Shown one piece after another: positions 36,450 to 51,000 of a stretch of DNA of 64,000 bases (position 1 is its first letter; each line of letters starts with the position of its first letter). The translations under genes and the position numbers were made by a program. The stretch is from Apostichopus japonicus. Lineage: Eukaryota; Echinodermata; Holothuroidea; Aspidochirotida; Stichopodidae. The stretch covers positions 34,134,501 to 34,198,500 of the forward strand of contig NC_092568.1 in the NCBI RefSeq assembly GCF_037975245.1, read 5' to 3'. Under the pieces are notes generated by a model, which saw only the letters and a program-made list of their open reading frames with translations, ran no database searches and had not been told where the DNA came from.

Positions 36450-39059
36450 TGAGTGATATTCGATGATATGAATCCTGAGGTGTGTAAGTCGATGATAGTA
36501 CCATCTCTACAAGCTACATTCGCCAATTTACAGAATATTCCTTACGGTTTAAGCTAATTAATGGAGGTAAATCAGTAACCCAGCAAAGGTTCCCCTCCAG
36601 GAGGGTGGTGTTGAGTTCTGGATATAATTCGCTGCCATAATCGACGATTGTCACGATAATAAAGGAAATAAACGCTCGATAAGTGTACAAATAAAGCTCT
36701 TGTTATAATCTCTCGTTTGTTGTTTTTAGGGAATTGAGGGTAATTCCAAGTGTGAACACGGGTGCATACAAGTAAAATGAGTGCAGTGAGGGTGCAACTC
36801 CAAAAGAAGATTCCTATATACATATGAGGTGATCTATATCTCAACAGGTGTGGGGGAGAGGAGAAGCGTGGAGAGAAAATGTTAGGAAGTATTGGTGTAA
36901 ATTGGCATGGAGCTTATACCTTAGAGGCAAAGCTCAGGGAGGTAAATCAGTAACACATAGAATGCCCCCTGGGTGAGGGGAGCAGGAAAGTGGAGGGGAA
37001 CATGTGATAAATGAACTGTAAAAGGCTTCTTCATTTAATAATGTTTATCTTTATTTCCTCACAGTAAAAATATCTTTCAGCAAACAAAAAATGTATTTGC
37101 TACAGAATAATGGCAACACCTTCTGTCTATGTAACAATGCTATAAGCTAAAGAAATGCCACACCTGAAAAAAAATTACAGCCAGTTGTTTCAATAACTTA
37201 CATCTACCACACACTACTCTTCTGTACTGTAATCCAGACTTTAAATTTGATATAAATTATGACAAATATGTTGCATAACATCTCTTTATTCTTCTTGTCA
37301 CTGGCTTTTTGAGTTATCATGTTCACCAAGTTTTTTAGACTTTGACCACTGTTGACCCGAAATTACCATTGAACTTCACAGAAAACAAAAGGCTTCTTGT
37401 ACACAATAAGACGGATCCACATACCGAGTATGAAATCCACCAAATACTTTTGGGGTTACTGTGGTAACAAGCAAGTGTCTCATATATGCCGTCACAATCA
37501 AATAGATTCCTATTACCGCCGGTAAGGAATACACAAAGTAAACAAAATTCAAATAAAATCCCATCTTTTAACTCTAAGGTACATCCACAAAACATTTAGG
37601 TTTACCAAGTTGAAGGGAAATATAGTAAATGTTGTATCATTTATAGCATATTGTGTTAGGAGGCTTAGGAGCAATACCATATCATTTAATACAGACAGGA
37701 AAAGAGTGCATTCTGTACACTTCCCCATTATCAGTTCCTAAGAAAGTATACAATTAACATGGTCAAACCTCTGGTGTCACATGATGATTCTTTCTTGGGT
37801 TGATTTTTGTTCATAAAGTGATATGAGGTCATTGCTTCCTCCCAGAGCTGTTTTCACATTATGAGTGGTTACTAGAGAAATTAAACTGTGTGTGTGATAC
37901 TATATAAACATCATCAATGAACTCAATTATCCAAGGACCTTTGTTTACGCATGAGATGCTCATATATAGTTCAAACTAGGGTGTTTAACAATCTTCTTGA
38001 GTGATTCACCTGTTTTCAGTTTATCTGTCTGAGTAAGGTTCTTCTCAGATCACTAAATTAGGGAAATATACTATTGTGCGATAGTTGTGTGAAAAACAGG
38101 TAAGTGAGGAGCAACGCAATTGTTTCATTTAAATAGATAACTGAACAATCATCTTATACTCAGACACTATTTAAAGTGTTGACATATATCAATAGAACTC
38201 CTGCTACAATTATTTAAGGTTACTTCAGGCTACTCTTACAAAAGACAAATAATATCTGAAATGCATGAATGTAGCAAAACTGTCAGTTCTTCACATAACT
38301 TACATGTATGTTCTCTTTTCTGTGTTACTCTCTATCAAACAGGTGTTGGATTTCGTATTAAGGTGTTGGCAATGATATATTAATTGATCTGAAGAGATTG
38401 CACTTGCAGTATTCTCTGGAGAAGCATTCCAAAAATTAATTTCACATAATAACAACATTCCAACCTTTTAACAATCGAATTCTGAAGATCTTAACACCAG
38501 GGTTGATTGTATAAGATTGTAAAAATGCAACCTGGATTTTATCCTCTAAAATCAAATTTCCTCCTATTTTAACATTGAAAAATCATTTTATGTTAGCATT
38601 GTTCACTTGCATAAAATGCCTACCTTCTCATTAAGTTAAATTATCATACTGCTACGTGACATAGGGTACATATCTCAAAGATTGATACTCTTCCAATATC
38701 ATTCAAACAAGGTCTGTGGTTATACTATAGTCTGGTATATTTACAATTATAATCTGACATAGGACAGGCTAAAAATACAAACTTTTGTAAATGAGGGACC
38801 AATCATAGCCTTGCAAATATATGAGACATAACTAAAGCATCGGTGAGAACCATACAAGCTTGTCCACCCATCTGAGGTTAAACAGTCCTTCGCATTCGCT
38901 GTACAATTCACCGTCCGACAGGTAACGGAACGGCACATTCCATAGAGATATGACCTCCGTCCTACGACCTCTGTGCTACAAACTGTACATCCCCTGCTAT
39001 GATGCCAGAGACCTGACCCTTCATTGCATTCTCTTAGATTGATTTGATTTCGAGGCAGA
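36450..39059. other. Intergenic and POLE2 3' UTR region
   Basis: POLE2 3' UTR must start at 39059 going left. Reverse AATAAA hexamers occur at about 37284-37289 and 37048-37053, rather far away. A 37.3-37.6-kb hydrophobic frame and a Cys-rich frame at 38747-39070 have no firm support. Confidence 0.45.
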
Positions 39060-39075
39060 TTAATCTTCAATTTGA
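39060..39075 (-). CDS. POLE2: POLE2 last coding exon (5 codons plus stop)
   Basis: A long pyrimidine tract (ccctccctcctttttctag) precedes it. With the 2 bases from exon 13 it encodes SQIED then TAA, against human SKLQGF-stop. It is placed by phase, tract quality and length, so it is less certain than the other exons. Confidence 0.65.
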
Positions 39076-42000
39076 CTAGAAAAAGGAGGGAGGGAGAGTA
39101 TTATGGAAACAAAATTAACGAGAAGAACTTAAGTTTCATGAATTGCAACCACACAATGCCATTGACCATATTGTGCATGACTGACCATTATTGTCTAAAC
39201 TTATCAATACCATTACAGTCGATTGGTTAATGATGAATAGGGAATTATAGATTTTGGCCAACTGTTTTGAGGTAGAAGACCTTTCTCATCAAATATTAAA
39301 CATTCTTACTTAATAAGCAAACAGTGTTTATAAATCTTTTCATTCTTGTATTTTATTGGTCTATTTTGCTATACAATAATAGATCAATAATGACACAAAT
39401 TAGATTGTTATATCTTTGTTAATGTGGTATTGGCCAAACTTCCAAATTATGAACCTTTTTTCTATTGTCATCTGTCTTCTAATGTTCATATGCTCCCTTT
39501 GCCAATAAACCCGATCTGTCCTCCCAATATATCTCCCAATATCATGTCAGTACAGCAGGGTGATTGAAATAATTGTTTTCTATTCTTCAGTTTAAAAATA
39601 CCACATAATGACATTAATGTATTAACCTCCTATGTACAATATTGCAAACTGCCACAGGGTCAGGGTCGAGTTGGAGTAGCTGTCTTAGGTAAAAGATTGC
39701 ATATTATACATGACATGGGAGTTCAAATGTCATCAATAAATAAACAAAAGATGGTAAACAACAACAGAGATATATTTCTTGGCATACATAATAGTACTAA
39801 CCTGTCCTCAACTGTCTTGTTGCTGGGATAGTAAACTTTGAAACTGTAACTGTTCTTAGAAAAAGAGCCCTATGGAATAGAAGGGGGAAAATGTAAAACA
39901 AACTGGTAGGATCAAATTTTGTTAAAAATATAATATGTTCACAAAATATATCACCAATGGGCAAACCTTTAACTTACAGAAAATGACAAGAAGTTGTGAG
40001 TTGGACCAAGATGAAGAGTTGTTTAATGTTGGAAATATTGAAGGTGTTAAAAGGAGTTTACAAGACAGTGTTATGAGTATCAAAATGAGCATGATGCACC
40101 CTACATGAGAGTACAGATATTGGAAGGAAATAGTTCAACGATGAGTAATGGAATAAGAAGATTGCAGGGTCACATGTACCAAATAGAGGGAGTTGTGCTG
40201 TGTATAGAGATTCCATTCACTTTACAGAATGGTTTATGCAAGAAATAGCACCAGTGATATTTGAAAGCCGGTAGAAAAACCATCTTCTGCTTCTTAACTT
40301 TATTAATTGCTACCATAGGATTTACAATCTGTTGAATAAATCTAATTATCTGTCACTAACATATGATGGCCATTACTGAAACTGTGAACAAAAATTAAGT
40401 ATGTCACTGAACTAGAGGTATTTTGTTTCGGTTCAACTTTGAAGAAGACCTTGCTAGGATTGAGACGTCACATCCGCCAAGTTTCATCTGTCCCTGAACT
40501 GGACTAAAATATCAGAGCAGAGATGTGGGCAAGTTGAAAATATCATTACTGTAATAACAGTTGCACAGCAGATGATATTGCAAAAAGGTTGTCAAATAAA
40601 AGAACAAAACTCACCGTGTTTGTGCCGATACAGCCAGCAGTGGTAACTGTGTATGGGTCATACTTGTCTCCAAAGACTATAAGGTCTGGTAATGGGTATA
40701 TTCTCAAGGCGTTATCATAAGACCAATAAACAGGAGATACATGTAGTGGTAGTGGACTGAGATGGGCTTGACAAACGACTGACTTCATAAACTGAAAAGC
40801 ATATCAAAACAAAATAAGAACTGTCAGTATGTAGTACAATATATCAATTTTTTTGTATTCCATACTATCGCTTATTATCACATTTAAACTTTATTGTAAG
40901 AAGATATCCTTTAGAAAGTGCATTTTCGTGAACAGAAACAAAAGTTCCTATGCATACATCTTTCACAAACGAGAAGATTTTCTACGGAAGTTTCATACAG
41001 AGGATGTGGAACATTGGTTGCATTTGAAGTAAAGTCACTTCAAGCTGGCACTTTATTGCCAAGATCATCAGAAGTGAATAATGATGATCAAATTAGTGCC
41101 ATAAATTGCCAATGAGCAGTATGAACAGTGTTACAGTTGGCAAGAACTAGTAAAAATTAGCCATGAGTGAGGTGGGGCATGATGATGAGGCTTATTTAGT
41201 GTTTAAAGAGTCTAGACCATAGCATCTGAACAGTGTTGTACTGTACACTTTGGTCTTATGATAACAACACACCATTCTCCATCTTTCTCTGTATTGGAGC
41301 TGCAGGGTGCATTGAAGACAAGACTCACCAACTTTAACTTTTGTACTGAGCACTGGCATATGCAATTAACTTCTTGTAGATAAGGAGAAAATCAGACCCA
41401 CTTCTCTTAAATTTCATGTTTTCTATCTAACATACCATTATAAAATTTTCATTTCTTGATTAAAATGAACTTACATTTTTAGGAATTTCTGTTCTGCTAT
41501 CTGGAAATTTGATGGAATTTCTGCACATTTTCATAATGATGTCTTCCCTGAATACCACAATTTCTTGACTGCAATATTGTATCCTAGCAACAAAAAGAAC
41601 AGGAAAAGATGCAGAAGAGATTTCATGATACATTAAGTACATAAACTCTCATGCTGATGGTAAACACTAACTTGTTCTCCACCAATAAATTTCAGGCATG
41701 AAAGGTTTGTATAAACCAAAACCAATGGAACTGTTTCCTGCACCATAAGTGGGGTTCCCCCTCCCCCTCCACTGTCCCTCGCCAAATTCACATGAGAATT
41801 CTACATATTATGTTTCAAGGATATGTATTAACAGAGATAAGAGGTACACATGGTCTAACTAGTGAGGTGGTGCTCGATAAATGATTTGATTTTGGCTTGC
41901 TAGCTTTCTCCTCATGTCTCTGTTTCATGGAATTATTTCAGTATTAAACAGTTTTACCATAATCCGACATAAATGTCTTTTATTTAACAGGACTTTCACA

Positions 42001-45000
42001 TGACAAAGTTTCTTTCAATTAAACATGAATATGTGATTTCAGAGATATGGAAAGATCAATCGCTTGCAATAACTAATAACTTTTATATCAACTTAATAGA
42101 ATGAAGTTGCATTCACCTGCAAGGGTTTGTGGTGAACACTGCTGATGGTACCCGCTGTGTAATGTAATCGGTGATGCATGCAGGGATTGGTGGTCTGGAA
42201 TGGAAAAGACAAGAGGGCAAAAAAACACAAATTAGCCAAGCTTAAGGTTTTTTTTTTTTCTAAAGAAACATGATACAATGTTGAGCAAACACTACCAAGA
42301 AATCCCATTCCAAATTTTATCAAAGGAATATGGCAAATTGTAATTCACCGCAGGCAAAGAAAATCTCTAAATCTAAGTGTGGAAGATCCAGTGTTATAAC
42401 TTCAAAGGACCAATTTGTAGGGGGTGCACCATGCATGTGATTTCACTTCCATGATACTTCATACACACACATGTAAGCTTCATATGTTCACACTATGCTT
42501 CAGGCATAGGGCTTGTCACACGCTGAAGTATATTATAGAAAGTTCTTCCAAAACTGAAAGATTTCTCTTCGCAGCAATACATAGCACAGATAATGTTTCA
42601 CAATTTAACCATGCCTCGTTTCTCTTTCTTTTTCCTCTAACCAAAACGTAATCACACAGGTTGGTGTTTAGCTACATAAAATAAAAGCAATGCATTCTTT
42701 AGTAAATTCTAAACGTTAGATAGCTAGCTTCTTTCAGAATTGAAATGAGAAACAAACTTCGGGATGTTGCCTGAAGAAATTGATATAAATGTATGAGACA
42801 GTAAGTTCTTTGTAACCTTTTCATAGCCTAATATCCTGCCTGAATCTTAGGTTCAGTTATTTACTTATTTTGTATACTGTATAATATTCTACACCACCAA
42901 TTGCAAAGAGACTTTTAGGAAAACTATCCCATTCCATGGAACAGTCATTGTGGTATAAACAACTGACAGAGGAACATTGAATAGATAAAAGAACCTGAAG
43001 CAAGCCTCACCTGGGTAGTATGCTAGCTGGACCTGGATCCTGTGGGCCTGGCACAAACACAAATTTACTGTTCTCTGCTAAATAAGGGTGTTCACAAATC
43101 ATATCAGCCAATAGCTTAAAGGATTCTGATTCCAGAGAAAAAAAAGAACACAACATTAAGATTTAAACATTAAGCAACAAACATTGATCAAGATGAAATA
43201 CATTACAGCTGCATACATTGACATCCACAAATGAAATCATTATCATGATTATTCACCTTGTTATTATGATTATTCACTTTGTTATCCAAGCAAACCTAGG
43301 AATATGCACTTTGTCCCTAGTACTGTTTATTTATTTATTTTACAAAATTTCTATAGCGCCTTATCCAATCAGAAATTGCTTTAAGGCGCTTTACAGTAAA
43401 ATACATACAAACATGATTTACAAATATATAAATCTTTAATGTAAGGTATAAAAAGGGTAGAAAATTTGTTATATACAATCGGACAATAAATTGTATAAAA
43501 ACTGCAAATGAGAAATCCCGGCCACGATTCCTTCCTATTGATATATCGAAAATCACTATTGTTAACGTTTATATCAGACCATTAGCGGATTTCTCTCTGG
43601 CCGATGTGAAATTGAAGAGAGCAGTGACAGATATCATGAAGGAGAACCCGCGTTCCAGCATAATACTATTGGGAGATATAAATCGAAGCAAGATCGCTTT
43701 CCTTGAGACAATGGGCTTTCAAAACCTTGTGGACTTTGCTACCTTTCCGCGATCTGGTTCCATATTGGACGCTGTATATGTCAACAATCAGTACTACAGG
43801 GCAACAAGACGCCATCCCATCGGGTCATCGGACCACTACTCAATTTGTCTCATGCCAAGTATACGGTGCCAAGTATACGGAGAAGCACAGAGAGACCAAG
43901 CAGAGGCCCAGGAGAAGGGAAAGGGACATTAGAGACAATAATTTATGTATTCTTCGTGAGACCATAGCCTCTACGGACTGGAATATCTTCACGGAAACCT
44001 GCCCTACACTCAACGAACTGACTGAAGTGGTTTCGTGTTATATTCAATTTGTATCGGACATCTGCGTTCCAACTAGAACTGTACCAACTGCGGAAATGAT
44101 GAAGAGATTACCGGCCGACGATAATATTAGACGAATGAAAGAACGAAAAAAGAAGGCAATTGAGGTGGGGAACAACGCAGAACGGAATAGGTTGCAGCGG
44201 ACTATAAATAGATACATCTCAGCATGAGTATCAGGATTTTATCACTAGTGTAGTTAGCACTTGCGACCAGAAGAACCTACTTCTCAACAAAAAGAAGTGT
44301 AAGGAAATGGTATTCGAAAACATCAATATTAAGCACAGGGGTTTATTCGAGAAGAGAGACGAGAGGACAATTATTCACAATACATCCGTTGAACGTACTT
44401 CCAGTACAATGTATCTAGGAGTCTGCATTGACAACAAGCTGACGTTTTCAAATCATATTTCGAAGGTATTAGCCAAGGTGTATCACATTGTCGCCACACT
44501 CATGTATATTGCTCCTCACTTTCCTGTCCATATATGGGAAAGGGTGTTTGAGGCCTCTATCTTGCCAAATATAATATATGCTGTCCCGGTCTGGTATCAC
44601 TTTGTCCAAATAAAAGATAAGAAAAGATTATTAAGTTTCCTGAGATACTGTGAGAGAATCTTTGGATTAAATCATAACCTACTTAAAGATAAAGTTAATA
44701 CGGCTGCTAGGAAGGAATTTGAGAGGCTACTAAATAACATCCAAAGAAATGAAGGACACCCACTCCATTGTGCAATAAACTCTCTGTGCAATAAGACAAA
44801 CTACAATTTGAGGAATGCTGCAATAACTCCCAGATTCAGGATTGAACTTTATAGGAATTCTTTTGTTTATAGGGCGTCCATGTTCATACAGCATGGTGCT
44901 CTAGAACCATTGTTGTGATTTTGTTTTTCAGTGTTTTGTCTAGTATTTACTATTTTATATCTTTATCATAATTTTATTTATTTTCCTATTTATAAATTTT

Positions 45001-48000
45001 TAATGATTTATACTGGAAATAAAGAATTGAATTGAATTGAATCTCAGTCTCAATCTCAGTCTCAATCTCAATCCCCCCAAAAAATCGAAAATTATACAAA
45101 CAAATTCTTAAAATTTAAAATATATATATAAGTGTAAAATTTTAAAAGCGCTATAAATGCAAAATGGAAAATGCGTTGTAATAATGTGATAATATAAATA
45201 GTATAGAAAGCACGGTTAATGGAATGCAGATCTACTGTCTGCCTTCTATTCAACACAGTAGAACTAACAAGGATCACAACTTATATATATGCAATACTTC
45301 TTTTTAGCATGATATCAAGTTGCTGGAATGAAACGTTTTGGCCAAGATGCTATATTCTGCGATGTGACAATAGATCAGTGGGCAAAGGTAATTTTAAACA
45401 CCCGAATTTCCGTCTTTGACCTAGCTGGGAACAGGCTTGAAGATTGTTTCTTTGTAGGGTTATGTCCAGAAGGAGAGGAAATCACCAAGGAAGATTGATA
45501 TATGTTTTCATTTTTAGTAGCCGAATATAATGAATTATTTCTTAGATCATGTTTTCCATCATTCATTGGCGAGCAGTTCGTATTGATGACACTATACACT
45601 ACAATTTACTGGCATAGGTGAGATCAGTTGAATGAGTAAACTATAAAGCAATGAGTCCTTATCCTGAGCCAAATTCTACCTTTGACCTACCTTGAAGAGT
45701 TTTTATGTGATTGTGTCCGTACGGTGCCGACGAGAAGTTTCCACAGAAGATGAAACAGGTCGGTGGCATCTCAGAATATCCTAAGAAGAGAGTGGCTAGC
45801 TTCTCTCTGACTCGAACTTGATCAAGCCAAATATCGGACAAGAGAACAAACATCGCATCTTGATTGGATTCTTCTAAAGCTGCTAACTTTGCTGATGACT
45901 TGGCACATGTGGGCAAGGGGCCTCCAAAAAAGTTTAAAGATCCAAAGAAGGACCTGCAATAATATTAAAATGTAGTTAGTTAGGCTGAAAAATTATTAAA
46001 AGTAATTGGTAGTGTGAGTCAATAATTCTGACCTTGAGCAAGTCAGAAGTAATGATAGGTCTGATGTCCTAGGTTTTGTCTGAGGTTTCCTCAATTTGCA
46101 AAAGGTGTCCAACCTTGAACTTTTATGGTGTTTCAAGCATTTAACTGAGATCACTTTATGCCAAATGATGTCAGTGCCAGGGAATAAAGTACCAACAAGC
46201 CTCAAAGACCAAGGTTTTTATTCTTTACCTTCTACCGAGATCAAGGTGGCTTTATACAGAACTATAAATGAATTATTGTTTCAGTTAAATCTAATGAATG
46301 ACATTTATGCCTTACTCTTCAAATAGTTTTCATGACCAACAATGTTCATCTTTTGGAATTTCATGTAGCTGCATCTTATCGAAATTAAGTCTGTTGTGCA
46401 ACTCTTTCACTTTTTAATTTAAAAGACTGAAGGAGATCTACGATGTACAGAAACTTGAGAAATCTGGAAACAACTGCAATCATATTTAATCCAATTTTTT
46501 ATCTTTGGGGTTGTGAGGTGTAGGTGTAGGTGGGGGTGAGGTGCAGGACATATGAATTAATTTTGAACCACTTATTTTTACACTTGTGTGAATAACATGC
46601 CCTATAGTTCCAATTGTCTAATTGAATCATATTCTCATTCTTGGCTATGATTGGCTGATATGTTGTAATGTAACTTGTACCTTGGCAATCCATTATTTTT
46701 GCATTTTGAACCGGTTCTAGACTTCATTTGCATGCATAAATTCCTTGTAACATGATATTTTTGGAGGATACAGAAAAGGTCTGCTGTTGCTAGGCAACTG
46801 GATTCAATTTCACCTTCAAGGGCAGTGACAAAGCAAAAACTCTAATGCTTATACCATAATGGTTTGACTCTGTCTCGTCACTTACTCCCCAACCTTGAAG
46901 GTTTTAACGACCACTTTTGGCACCAATTATAGGCATTCTATAGCATTATATTCTTACAAACATACCTGCTAACATCTGCTGGTTCTGGTGGTGGAAATCC
47001 AAGTCCATTGACATGAAATACCTCATCCTCATACCAACCCTCAGCCAAAACAAAGCTGTTTTCCGTAAAAAATCCTTTATGAAACTGGTAGATTTACTGT
47101 CAAGGATTAGATTTTGCCTTGTTTTGAAGATAATTATTACCAACCACACTTCCACAAATACTAACATTCACTTACACTACCCTATAGCCCACGCCCCCCT
47201 CTCTCTATCATTGTTAATTGGGAGTAGCCCCAAAAGTCTTGCTTCCGGTCAGACAAACTTACATCCGTACGGTTGCCCATGGAGACATGTATTTTAACAT
47301 CTTTGGAGTTCTTCTTTTATCATTATTGGAATGGCTCCCTTCTATTTATTGTAAAATATCTTCCTTTAAATTTAGGTATTTACCCATTCATGAATAACTA
47401 TTCCATGGTTTTAACTATCTATAGTCCACAGAAGCAAATTTTTAAAGCATCTGCATTTCCATTGTTGCTAGGTAACTTCCCAAGGTCATAGATATGTGAG
47501 GATATCCCACTGTAACGTCTGCTATCTTCAGTACCTTCATAGATATGTATACTCTTAAATCTATCCCCTAATTCAAATTTCATCAAATGCCAAAATTATG
47601 CTAGAAAGTCAAATATTTGTCACTCATTTTCAAAGTCCAACACCCACTTGCACCCATCAGCAAAGCATTTCCAGCTATCTTTCATTCTTTCTGTCTGAGA
47701 ATAATTTTGGGAAGTCCAAACTCCTTGAAAAATACTTTGGAAAAGCTTTGTCCCTTTTTGGCAAATCATATTTAAAAGCTATGCTGATGATCTTTACCAT
47801 TAAACTTACTCACTTTTTGCTTATTAAAGTTATGACATGATATTCTTTACCTTTGTAAGTTTACTTTTTGCTTCCAATGAAGGAGTTATTTTAAAGATTC
47901 ATGAATGTCCAAACAATTGTTACCATGCAACTGAGGCAAAGTCATTTAATTAAAGGATATTGCTTTACTGAGATCCAACTCCACTGCACCAGTTGGGTCT

Positions 48001-51000
48001 TCAAGGAAATATTTACCCTAAACATTAAGATAAAAGAAAAGGAAAAGTTGGTAGTGTTAATAGGATCTTTGCACTAGTCACTTGACATTACTATCACAGG
48101 AGATGTTCAACTTCCCAAGAAAGTGTTAACAATACCTGAAAGAAAATTTGTTTACTTCTGCAAAATAAATATAAACACTTTGCTTGAACCTGGGCTTACT
48201 ATGTCAACTTTCTTAAAGCTAAGTGTGCAGTAAGCTTGCATTGTTTTAGTAGCAGTAATGAATTGTAACATGCTACCTTGAAGGTAGAATGTGCGAGTTA
48301 ACCTCTGCATAAAAATGGTAGATTTCATGGTAGAACATCCTAGATCTCATGAATGGTCCTGAGTTATCAATGAATTAAAAATTCATAGATCACAACTTTT
48401 CAACACAGTATTTTCATGACAAGAAGTTCTATCATCAATATCTGTGTTAATGACGAAACTCACATAAAGCTTAATTATCCGACTTCTACTGGTGGCTCAG
48501 GACCATCAGGACTAAAATCAAATTTCTCTGATAATAAAACTAAAATGTTTGCCATACAACATGTAGAAAGTATAAATTGCTTACTAAATCTTATATATAT
48601 CTTACTAAATTGGATCAATATAGAGGATGGATATTTCTTTCTTTTTCCTTGTGTTTGCTATATTTATCATCAGAAACTTGTTTAGAATACTGACCTCTTT
48701 TATTTGGGTCAGCATGCCGAGTACAATGAGTTCGCCAATCTTTGCTGTGCTACCCAGCAGAAACTCCACCGACTTTAACTGGATAGAGACAAATATAACA
48801 CGAATTTGTGTGAGTGTCCAGATTACAACAGGAACAAAAGCTTGCATAGGTAAATTTCGTAAAAAAAAAAATACATTGAGGGCCTGATATCCAGGAAGGA
48901 TCAAAATTTCAGGCTATACTGAAAAGGTTATACTGAAAGGTTACACTGAAAACAAAAATATTAATAAGCAACAAAAAGCAAATGATGGGTTCAAAGCAAG
49001 GAATGGTTTAACCCCAATTTACCTACAGGGGCTTCTCAGAGGAATACAGACCTAGCAGGGTGTTTCATTCAAGTGTACAACATATGCTATCTGTTCCTAC
49101 TGTTTGAACTTCCACCTTTGGGAATCTTTGCTTTGCTAGATCAGCTCCACAGCTCTGGAACAGTCTCCCCTTACATCTGAAAACAATCCAGCATGTGTCA
49201 ACTTTCCAGAAAGAACTCAATACATTCTTATCCATGAATGCATATCCATTTGTTTGATAACTGTTGGGTCAATTTTGTGTACTTTGCTCCTGCAGCGCTT
49301 CTGAGCAGTTTTTTCAACTGGATAAAAGCGCTTTACAAATGCATTTTATTTTTATTATTATATTTGCGATTTTGAAGAGCACAGGAATGATTAGCTGGAT
49401 TAAAACCCATCAAATTCAAGTCCTGTGCTCAAACAACTGGCTTATGCAGTCGCAAATTGGCGGCTTTATATATGTATAGGTGATTTCTGCCAGTGTGGAA
49501 TATTTTTGTTTTCTGTGCAAGTCTCGTAGTCACTAACCTGAAACTTGGTTGTTTTCGAATCAAGTGTACTTCCTTGGACTGGTGGTGTGAATAGATTGTG
49601 TCTGGATGTCCTTTGATGAAGAAGTGTGTAACGGTCTAAGAACAAAGCTGTTTTGACATCTGCATTACCATGGAGATTCACAGGTTTTGAATCCCTAGAT
49701 ATGAAAAATAAAACAATCAAAATATAAACTACAAAATTGCTACAATTGTCATCAGCTCATCTCCAACTACCAGAAATCTAGGTGTGAAATTCAATGAATA
49801 CATCAGAAAGTCAGCCCAAGTGACCTCAATTTGGCGATCTGTAAACTCCATCTTCATAACCTTACTCAGATGTCACCAAGCAATTTGGGCTCTCTTCACA
49901 TCCAAACTTCACTACTCAAACTCTCATCTTCATGGAATGACTGCTGCTGACACCAAACGACTTCATCATCTACAGAACCTGTCCACCAAGTTGATCTTAA
50001 AGCCCCCAAATATGCTCATGCAACACCAATGCTCAAAGAACTTCACTGGCTATCCATCTCTGACTGCATTGATTTTGAAATCCTAACTCTGGTCTACATA
50101 GTTCCATATTCTCCTAACAGGAGCATCCGCTCAAGTTCTGACAGCCAGCTGTCATCCGTTCTCAACAACTGTACTACTGCAGGATGTAAAGGATTTTATT
50201 ATGCAGCTGTTTCATTATTATGGACCACTCTCATTTGATCCGCCATGCTCAGTCACTCGCTGCATTCAATACTACTCTTAAAACATATCTTTTTCAATTG
50301 TTCTTTCATGTAAATGTAGTTCAATATAAGTGCTATTCTGTTGCATCATATTATGTTGCTTTGTTTGTACAGTGCTACAATACATTTTCTTGTAAAAGTG
50401 CTTTAGAAATGCCTGCTTACTAGTATTGTTATTATTATGATATTTATTATGATAAATAATAATAATTTTCCCATCTGAAGAACTTTCTTATTTGAAAATA
50501 TTCCAAATTTGAGTTAAAATGTTGAATTGGAAGCCTTCCGACATGTAAGTTGTAATCCATAAGCCATTACACATTTTTATTATTATTAGTAGTTTATTAT
50601 TATACAACATTCTGGATCATTTCATCATAAAATTTGGTTTGTTAAAATGAGTAATCTGTGATAAAAAAGACTGAAGTTATAACCTTAGAAAGAGGGTTCA
50701 TACTTTCAAGAACACTTTTAGCTGTAGATTAGCTAGAAAATGTTATTTTCACCAATCAAAAATGCATGTGGTTAATACTTTAAATCTGTAGAAATTATCC
50801 AAGGCCTTTTCATGTTTCTAACTTGATGAAACTTGGTATGAGCAAGAAAAGAGCTCTGAATTGATATCAAGGTTGCAGCCGGTCAAACTATGTGTTCCTA
50901 GGAAATGAAAATGACTCAACATGATGACTGGACAAAATGACTTGACAAGATTCTGGCTTTGTCAATTATATCTGTTTCTTCAACTTGGTATTCTATTTTG

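Noticed and set aside
37335-37595. Hydrophobic minus-strand frame (VYFVYSLPAVIGIYLIVTAY)
   Set aside because: Could be membrane-like, but no splice partner, no start context and no family I recognise; such frames are expected by chance in AT-rich DNA.
47013-47297. 94-codon plus-strand and 73-codon minus-strand frames over POLE2 exon 7
   Set aside because: Shadows; the exon reads in a different minus-strand frame fixed by neighbouring exons.
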